Shown here one piece after another: positions 29,301 to 39,748 of a stretch of 64,000 nucleotides of DNA. Every line of letters begins with the position of its first letter. Within the stretch, counting starts at the first letter, position 1. The translations under genes and the position numbers were made by a program. Origin of the DNA: Axinella damicornis (taxonomy: Eukaryota; Porifera; Demospongiae; Axinellida; Axinellidae); assembly GCA_963931865.1 (NCBI GenBank), contig OZ007516.1:1227883-1291882 (forward strand), read 5' to 3'. A model generated the notes under the pieces. It saw only the letters and a program-made list of their open reading frames with translations, did not search any database and was not told the origin of the DNA.

Positions 29301-32300
29301 TTCCAGTGGATCGATCTCGATCTCAATCTCGATCTCGATCTCGATCTCGATCTCTCTCTCTAATAATTTCTTGCACTGATCAAAAATAAGCAAGATTGTT
29401 TACTTATCAGGTGATTTCCTTAAGATCTACCCAGAGGGGGAAGATGGAATGAAGATGGTGAGTAAACAAGGAAATGGAAAAAATCACAACAACAAAAATG
29501 ATTAAGACGCAACATATTAAATATGTAGAACAGTTTATGGTTTGATGTATGGAACACAGGAGAGGGGTGTGCCAGGGGAGCCTGCACCCTCCTCCCCTTG
29601 GTTCCCTCCCTCCCCTCTTTCCCTCCATCCTTCCCCTCCCTCCCCTCTCCTCCTCCCCTCCATCCCTCCCTGCCTCCCCTTCCCCTCCCTTCCCTTCCTC
29701 CCTCCCCTCCCTCCCCTCCCTCCGCCCTCCCTCCCTCCCCCCTCTCCTTCCTCCCTCCCCACCCTCTCTCCCACCCTCCCTCCTTCTCCCCTCATTCCCT
29801 CCCTCCCTCTCCTTCCCTCCTCCTCACTCACTCCCTCCCTTCCTCCTCCCTCACCATCTGTCAGGAAAGTACTTTTGCTTGTCCAATGGTGTGAAGAGGA
29901 TGCCTCCCAGTATATCTTGCACAGGGTTCCAAATGAGGTCCAGGTGTCCCCAATCTTTGTCTTTCCCCTCGTCATTTATAAGTACCATCACGAGTTGCTC
30001 CTTGTGACCAGGCAGCATCACCCAATCCATGATCTCTTGGATGCCTTCAGGAATATGCCGTGTGTGTGTGTGTGTGTGTGTAGTGGGAGGGAGGGGAGGG
30101 GAGGGAGGGAGGGAGGGAGGGAGGGAGGGAGGGAGGGAGGGAGGGAGGGAGGGAGGGAGGGAGGGAGGGAGGGGGAAGGTAATGAACCTCTGCCTTGAGG
30201 TCACAAAGACAGCTGGCAATCCAACATGAAATTGCAGTGCCATTAGTTTATCAGAACAATGAAACTGTTAATGGTAGGGAATCTACCACTTTAACTTGTC
30301 AGAACTTGCACCCTAAACAGAATTTCACCAGCAGTTAGTCCAGCCCATAGGGAATATGCACAAAAGACTATCAGCTGTTGTTTGGAGACGATGTAGTTTC
30401 ATTTTTGATCACTGAGTGCAAACTCCAAAACACAGCAACTGACCTCCTTCAGTAGTGATGTCATACACTGTATACGTAGTTCAGGTGGATCGAATTCTGG
30501 AAGTTTAGTCTATGGCAAAGGGGAGGCTGTTGACACAATTCCATAGTTCTATCCATCAATGCCGACAGGACTGCTTCAGCCCTGTGGTTCAGCTTAATGA
30601 AGGCTCATGATAGGGGATTGTCTATATCACGATACGTATGATAAGAACTAATATCAAGAAGACAGAATTGCTCCCCAAACTCAATTAAGAGCTCCGCTCT
30701 CTCCCTGCAAACAGCCCGACCAGATTCGACTCTCATGTATATAGCGGTGGGTCATCATCATAATTATTATGGCCTACGTCTATTCAGGCATGTTCACATG
30801 CCAAAACTGGCACATTTTGGAACCATTCTCTACCACATTTTGACATGTCAAAGAAGCCAAAATTGGCAGAAACAGCACTCCTGTTCTGTAGGGTGCCATC
30901 GAAAATCGAACAACAAACCAAAATTACCAGTAACAGCAGTCGTGGTGAGTGACAGCACACCAAGGTGAAGCCAGCAAAGATCAAGCCTTGTCTTGTTTGC
31001 TACATGTACACTAGCTGCCACTTGTCATCTGGGGGCAAGCATAGCTTTGTTCACAGGCCTTTTACACCTCCAGTTTTGATCGTTTTCGTTTACACAAAGA
31101 CTGTAAAAACTGGTGGTGTAGACGGTCTGGGAATGAAGCTAGGCATGCAGTTATAGCAGACTAATATGCTGGGCTAGGAAGGAGATATGAAGCTGGGATT
31201 TGCACCACTGCGATCAGCATGAATGGAGCATTCCAATGATGTCCATTTCGCTGGATGTTGAATTTTGAATCGTGAAAAACCATGGATTATATATATATAG
31301 CCTTTGGTTGAGTGCGATTTTTGGCAAAAACATGACCGATGGTAAAAAACATTTTTAGGATATCATTTGAAAGCTCTCTGCATGCTGATCACAATGGCAC
31401 TATCCCCAGCTTCATATCTCATTCACATACCTGATACATAGTGTTGAAATCAGACCAGATATGTACTATGTTAGGTATCCTGGGCTAGGAAGGAGATATG
31501 AAGCTGGAATTTGCACCATTGTGACCAATATCAATTTTGGCTCATTGGTCCATTCTTGGCAGAAATGGCACGTCAATTAAAACCTTGAAACCGACTAACT
31601 GAGTACAGCTTGAATAATGTCTTAAGCTTGCCTGTCTTTCACTGAATCCAAAAACAGAACTTTTCCCACAACCAAAGAGCCGTCGCTTTGCAAAAGTTTG
31701 GTCACAAACCAAAAACACTGGCAAAAGAAATAGCAAACTGTTTCTCCGAAAGATGTTAGCATAGTGAAAGACTAACACACAACCACAGCATATACTGAAT
31801 CTACGGATACATTCTTGTCACTCAGAGATCAGCACAAAAATACCCAACTGCAATGACTGATTACTAGAGATTACTAGAAATTACTAGAGTTTACTAGAGT
31901 GACTGTAAACCTATTACTGGTCCTATTACTAGAGATTACTAGAAATTACTAGAGTTTACTAGAGTGACTGTAAACCTATTACTGGTCCTATTACTAGAGA
32001 TTACTAGAGTTTGACCTGAGGAAGATCAGCACAGCCTGATCGAAACGTCATCAAAGTTCTCCTGCCGTGTGAAGTCCAACAATTGACAATCAGAGATTAC
32101 AGAGGGTCACTAGAGTTTACTGGAGTTTACTAGAGTTTACCAGAGATCAAGACTGTAATGTGCCCATTACTAGTCCTTAGCTGGTCTGTCAGACCCTGGG
32201 CCCTAGCAGCATTCACCAGTCCTAAGATTACTCCGGTCAAGGATTCTGAGGAAAATACTTCATGCACATGTATGCACCGTCCAGGCTTGTCTCACAGCGT

Positions 32301-35300
32301 GCCGGAGCCTGCACCATCCAGGCTTGTTTCACAGCGTGCTGGAGCCTGCACCATCCAGGCTTGTTTCACAGCGTGCTGGAGCCTGCACCATCCAGGCTTG
32401 TTTCACAGCGTGCTGGAGCCTGCACCGTCCAGGCTTGTCTCACAGCATGCTGGAGCCTGCACCATCCAGGCTTGTTTCACAGCGTGCTGGAGCCTGCACC
32501 ATCCAGGCTTGTTTCACAGCGTGCTGGAGCCTGCACCGTCCAGGCTTGTCTCACAGCATGCTGGAGCCTGCACCATCCAGGCTTGTCTCACAGCGTGCTG
32601 GAGCCTGCACCGTCCAGGCTTGTCTCACAGCGTGCTGGAGCCTGCACCATCCAGGCTCATCTCACAGCGTGCTGGAGCCTGCACCGTCCAGGCTTGTCTC
32701 ACAGTGTGCTGGAGCCTGCACCGTCCAGGCTCAACAGGCTCCCAAGAGGCTCTAGAATCAGTCGCAAATTAGCTACTTTGCAACAGCACAGCTGGCCTCC
32801 AACTACTGTAATTTCTGAATTTGTGCAGTCAAAACTAAACATTGGTACAGTCAAGAATTTTAAAAGCAACTGTGTTCAGCATCTCGTGAGTTAGTCTCAT
32901 TGCCAGGCTAGCAAAGAGCCACTTGCTAAGCTTCTCACCGAAGACCCCAGTTCCCAGGCTAATCATTAACTAGCTAATTGCTAAGCACCCACTGCCCACA
33001 AATGAAAGTCAGGATATTCAAACCTCACAGCAAAACTACGAGCTCTTCATTACACAAATACAAGCCACAGAATTACAAGCCAAGAGTTAAACCTCATACA
33101 CGCCAGGCTTCATACTCATACCACAAAAAGCTTCATGATTAAGTGTTTAATAAGGCACAACCCTGGTTGCCAAGGTGCCATGAGCAGAGCAGATGTAGCA
33201 TATTGCCAAGCTGGCATTGTGCTTGGTAGCACATAAATGGTTGCCGTAATAAAGTTTGGCTATTCCCTTACTGCAATTCTAATATGAAGCCATGTCTGGT
33301 GAGTTTCAAAGCCACACACTTGTGTGAAAAAATTATAAAAGCAAGGCCACCAGCCAGGCAATGGGTTCCTGAACCCATACTAACATTCATGGCCACTAGG
33401 GGTGGGAGAAGGCCTGTTGTATATCTTCAGGTGGAACTCCCTACTTTTCTCCCCCAAAAATCCACCACAGCCTGGGAAGAGGGAGGCAAAAACAACTTGT
33501 GCGATTGGTTGCTAAGCACCAGGCTAACATAATAGAACGGTGTTTCCTATCTGCGAGAAACATACTGGGAAATTCCTCCACTGGCTATTACATCTGACAT
33601 TAGTGGCACTTTCTCACCAGATGCAAGTCAGTGTGGCCTGCATGTACATGGAGAGGATGTTGAGATGTTGACCTAAGTGTGGGATTCTTGCTCAGGGTGG
33701 TTTCCAAGTTAGACTCAAGCAGGGGGTGGGGGGTATATGCAGCACAGACACAGCTGTGACCATGCATCTTGACCTGGTATACTAAGGAAGGGATGGAGTT
33801 GCTACACATTCTTCTGTAAAGTATCGGGTCATAGGAATGTGCATGTAGTCAATGGCCGCACAGTCAATGGCAAAAATCAGAGTAGTCAACGGTCAAACTG
33901 CTGAAAGAGCTGGTCAAAGTTTTGACCTGCAGTTGCAGCTGTGACTATAGTGAGTCTATCATGTCTACTTGCAGCCAGGCAGATGGTTGCAAAGATTTCA
34001 CCCACTAATGACAGAAAACAGCTGTCAGTACCAGATGTCTAGAACTCTGTAATATTCTCAGCTGCCTTCCCCTCTCCTGAGGAGGTATTCTCTGCTCACA
34101 GAGAGAGCTGCAAATGAAACTGCTTAACGTCTTTGGTTACCAAACCAGTTACCAAATGGAATGCCCAAACAAGGTTGTGGAATGTTCCACAGCACACTAG
34201 AAGACCACAATCATCTCTTGTGGGGATGATACAAGCGGTGTTATGTACACAAGGCAGAGGAGGCCATGAATATCTCCCGGTGAGAGGGAAATCCCACTAG
34301 GTGTGTTGTGATAAGCTACGCATACACTCTGCCGTCACCGGGGATTTCTAGCTGCACTTAGAACGCATCCTCTGAGAGTATTTAAGGTAACAAGAGAACG
34401 CTCCGGTTGCACAGACAGGCTGAACAGAAGGAACAAGAACTGCAGCGGAAGCTCAAAAGTGGCGGTAGAGATTCAACTTGGCATCTCAAAGGTTCATTGC
34501 TTGCTCAGACAGCTCAAAGGTCAGTTGCTTGCTGTGTGCATAATCTCAGTGGAATGCTAGTGCTGTCAGTCTCATGCTGTGAGTATACTTTAAGCTTAAG
34601 CATGCTAGGATCTGGACTAAAGCAGGTGTGAAACAGCCTCACTCTTAATTGTAAAACTACAGAGCAGGACTTAAGCATTACCCACTGTTGAAAGTCTGCA
34701 TGATGTACAAATCTGCAGAGTGTGTCTCTTTTGTTACTCCAGTATACTATAGCTTGCATGATGTACAAACCTGCAGAGTGTGTCTCTTTTGTTACTCCAG
34801 TATACTATAGCCTGCATGATGTGCAAACCTGCAGAGTGTGTCTCTTTTGCTCTACTCCAGTATACTATAGCCTGCATGATGTACAAACCTGCAGAGTGTG
34901 TCTGTAGTTTGATCTATTGCTTGCAAGATAGTTGATCCACACTGCAGGCTGTTTCAATGTGTAATGTTTCAGTTGGCACTGTGAAGGACATTGAAACTGA
35001 GAAGGTGAGTTGTTTAGCTTCTAGTGTATCACTTGTATTTTATTTAAGCCTTTATAACAACAAACTGTCCATTGCCAAGTGTTTTCATGACCAACAATAC
35101 TCCCAGTGGTGCACAAAGTATTTCCTCCCAGCAGGGTGCTGATGGACCCCATGCAGCAAAGCAGCAAGATATGTCCTCTCGACAGCACACTCAGCGGTAC
35201 TGTAGATTGGGCTTGGTCGGCAGATGGAAGATTGGCAGCATGCAACAGTTGCAGGCATCATGTGCCATCATCTGCTAACCATGCTCAGTCTACAGGGCCA

Positions 35301-38300
35301 CTGGGTCCAGCTGCCACGTGCTGCCATGTGAATCGATCCGTCTGTCTGTTCCCCTGACTGTTCATCCATCCATCCATATGCGGCCAAGTCCACTCCACAA
35401 AGCATGTCATCTGCACTGACCCCAGCACCAGACTTCTCCTGCAAGAGACCGTGGGTTGACAGCAGGCTACTACCTCCTAGGCAGTAAGACTATGATTATT
35501 TTGTGCTATGATTCTTCTGCATGCTACCTTCATGTAGTGTGCAGTACAGAGAGTTAGTTAATGTACAGCTGCCAACAGACTCAAACTAGCTTCCTCTCAT
35601 CTCTGGCTGAAGTCACGTTCAGTGAAAATTCTCGGTATATGTTATTTAATCAGCGTAACCTACAGACATGCATATACGTAGCTTATCCTAGTACGTTTGT
35701 GTTAGCAGTATACATAACCGCATGGGAAACTACACCTGTACAATAACCTTTAGTATACTATAGCTTGCATGATGTACAAATCTGCAGAGTGTGTCTGTAG
35801 TTTGATAAATTGCTTGCAAGATGTTGATCCACACTGCAGACTGTTTCTATGTGTAATGTTTCAGTTGGCGCTGTGAAGGACATTGAAACTGAGAAGGTGA
35901 GTTGTTTAGTTTCTTGTAATCGCTTGTATGATCCGCCAAAAACCATGCCCATACAATGGTAGCACTTTGATCATGCCACAAACCATCTTTCACTTCCTCC
36001 AGCTACAGATGGGCTTCAGGACAAAGATGTCCACCCTCAGCACTGTAGATTGGGCTTGGTCGGCAGACAGAAAGAGGGTCAACAGTGCCCCTAGTCTGCT
36101 GAGCATACCCACTCTACAGGGATGAAGGTGGGGGCAGCAAACTTAAGCACAGCAATACAGAGCCTCTGCTGACCCTACAGGACAGGGGTGGGGGCAGCAG
36201 CATGCCTACTCTACAAGAAGGGAGGAGGAGGGAGCTTCGTGAGTTGCCATGGTCCGGAGAGGAGCTCACAATAAAGGATCCAAACTGCTCAGTTAAGTTA
36301 TTTACAGTAACTATACACTGCTTTCTGAGAAGGTATACAAGCTCTAAGCAAACACTATAAATGATGCTCTCCTACTACTACATATCCTGCATACTGAATA
36401 CAAAACAGCTTGGTATACTAACTCAAGATGTTTATTCTGGTCTGAGTGGTCCCTTTTCTCAGATGCTGATGGAAGTTTGTTCCATGTGCAGTTCACAGTC
36501 CACAAAAGCAGTTATGATTCATCCATTCACAGTCCACAACAGCAGTTACGCTACATCTGAAAGCATTTGTTACTACCTCCGCTAGAAGCCCTACCTTCCT
36601 GTCCAGTGTTGAGATTTCTCAAATGCATCAGGATGATAAATGAGGCCATCAGACTCTGTACACGGACGTTGAGTACCTCAGTTGATGCAACACCCACAAG
36701 ATAGTGTGCATAGAGGCGGGTGTAATGGTTCCCAGAAGCTTACCAACTGTCATATAGTTCCAAGGATACCAGCCTTTCAAGTAAAACAATCAGCTCTTGT
36801 TTAGTCGCTCCTACCTTAGGTTACATCAGATCATCTCCTGCCTTAGTTACACAGACTCCCACTGATCTAAGCTATAGAATAACACAGGAGTGGGTTATGG
36901 ACACTGTGCTTCAGTTTCAATAGGCCCCCCTTGTTGTTGTTGCTATGGGAATACACATCTGACTTCAAGACGGTGATGCTATGATGAACAACTCACCAAG
37001 TATAATTCTAGTCACACACAAGCAAAATAATTATAGTGGCATAGAGTATCATGATAATAAGATGGGCATTTGTGACTGATGATCGATTGATTGATTGATT
37101 GACCGTTTGAGTGAATAACTTACTGACTGTTGATTGATTGACTGTTGATTGATTGATTGATTGGCTGATTCCATTGATTGATTAGGATGCTCTAATGTTC
37201 TTGAAGTCAATTTGTGGAGCAGGAAAGGATTTGGATATTAAAGAATGATCCTCACGCCCTTACCCTCTCATCCTTCACACATCCAAATCCCCTTCCCACA
37301 CCTGTTGGTAGTTGACTGCTTGCAGTATCATGTTGCTTAGTGCATGTTATTGTGGTTTGTGTGAGAGTGATGCTGTGAGGGGAGTGGGAGATGGATGAGG
37401 GAGTGTTGGTGAGTGGAGTGGGGGTGCCTTATGACAGAACATTTGAAGCAGGTGGGTGAGCAGTTCATGTGCGTGTTTTGCCCTCCCGTATACACACTCT
37501 GCCTACTTCTGTTGTATCCCAAGCCCATCTCAGTCACTCCCCCTTACCCTTCCTGTATAGCCCGACCTCCCACACCCACTCACCCCCACTCCCCTCACCT
37601 CACTCTCCTCAACCCCTTACTACCTCACCGTTACCCCTCACTAGCTTACCCCACTCCCCTTACCCCCTCACCCCCTCACTAGCTTACCCCACTCCCCTTA
37701 CCCCCTCACCTCCTCACCACCTTACCCCACTCCCCTTACCCCCTCACCCCCTCACTACCTTATCCCACTCCCCTCACCCCCTCACTACCTTGCTCCCCAT
37801 ACAGCCAAGGTCTTGGGAGTCGAACTGGATAGTAGTGTTCAGCACCTGGATAGAAATACAACACCGTGAATACGAACCACATTTACTGATCCCATCCAGT
37901 CATATCTTGAAATGATTTTCTACCACTTATGGCACATTTTGACATGTCGATTAAGCCAAAATGGGCAGAAACAGCACTCCTGTTCTGCAGGGTGACGTTG
38001 TGCCATTTTTGGCAAAAATGGAATCAACCAAAATTGGCAGAAGCAGCACTCCTGGTGAGTGACAGCACACTAAGGATACACAGTGAAGCTAGCAAAGATC
38101 AAGTCTTGTCTTATTGTTACAGTTGTTGCGGAGGGCAGATCCTGCGTGCATAGCATCCTTCAGAGGCCTTCTACACTTCCAGTTTTGATCATTGCAGTAT
38201 GCAAAAATGATCAAAAGTTTGTGGTGTAGAAGGCCTAGGAACAAGGCGAGGCTATATGCATGTAGTTATAGACTAATATGCTAGGTATCTTGGGTTAGGA

Positions 38301-39494
38301 ATGAGATATGAAGCTGGGATTTGCCTTTGGTCGACTGCGATTTTTGACAAAAATGTGACCGAGATTAAAAATCATTTTAAGGACATCATTTGAAAGCTCT
38401 TTTTATGCTGACCACAATGGCACAATTCCCAGCTTCATATCTCATTCACATACCTAGATACAATGTGACTTTCTGGATACAAAACATTTGAGTATGTACA
38501 ATGCTAGGTATCTTGGGCTAGGAAGGAGATACGAAGCTGGGATTTGCACTATTGTGATCAGCATGAATACAGCATTCCAATGATGTCCATTTTGCTGGAG
38601 GTTGAATTTTGACCCAAAATCATGAAAAACCATGGATTATAGCCTTTGGTCGACTGCGATTTTTGACAAAAATGTGACCGAGATTAAAAATCATTTTAAG
38701 GACATCATTTGAAAGCTCTTTTTATGCTGACCACAGTGGCACAATTCCCAGCTTCATATCTCATTCACATACCCATACCTAGTGCAACGTTCTCTTCCAA
38801 GTCTATTCCAAATATCAATTGTGGTTCATTAATTGGTCCACTTTTGGCAGAAGTGGCACATCAGTCACCCTACAGAACAGGAGCACTGTTTCTGTCAAGT
38901 TATGGCATGTCAAAATGTGCCATTGGTTTCCCCAAAACACACCTCTATTTAGCGGACGGCATCAACAATAACAGCTGTATCTCGAGAACCATACAGTGTA
39001 TAAATACTTGACTAACTTGCAGAAAACTTGCCGAGAGTTGCTTCAGAGAAGCAACAGAGAGTGGCATCAACAAAACTTTGCAAACATTGAATATCACTAC
39101 TGACAGATTATAAAACTCTAGAGCCAACAAGGGAGAGACACCAAACTTCGAACGCACAGTGGGATGGATCCACACTGTTGACGATAAACATGTGGCACTA
39201 TACCTTCTCAATATACTGCAGAACATTGTCAAACCACTTGAAGGTGGCTCCGCAGTGGCACAGCCTCATGGCTCCCCAGAAGTAGACAGGATCGAGCATC
39301 AGGTGTCGCACACCCATGTTAAGCTGGTCGGTCATTGTGAACCACTGCTGGGCCCAGACAAAGTCCCACTTGTCTTCACTGATAAACTCGAGGAGCTTCC
39401 CCAGCACAAAGTCTCCCGTGCCATAGCTACATACATAGATGAACAGATAGATAGATACAGACGGATGGCAGATAACCATGAGGCTAGCAGGCAA

Positions 39495-39529
<35 letters not shown>

Positions 39530-39577
39530 CATACATAGATGGATACATAGATGGATACATAGATAGGTATGTGGATG

Positions 39578-39609
<32 letters not shown>

Positions 39610-39680
39610 GATTAGAGATAGATAAGATAGATACGAATAGAGAGAAACAGATAAGACAAATATAAAGACAGACAGATAGA

Positions 39681-39748
<68 letters not shown>

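Noticed and set aside
29542..30198. Pro/Ser-rich 218-codon frame on the plus strand
   Set aside because: Translation of CCCT and GGGA microsatellites opposite the PLC-like exon.
30448..30476. Candidate for the missing PLC-like exon (ends GAAGGAG|GTCAGT on the minus strand)
   Set aside because: Too short and its incoming phase does not match the preceding exon; an in-frame stop lies just upstream.
32158..32894. Long forward open frames with HSVLEPAPSRLVSQ repeats
   Set aside because: By-product of the 37-bp minisatellite; all three frames are open and no splice or start context is present.
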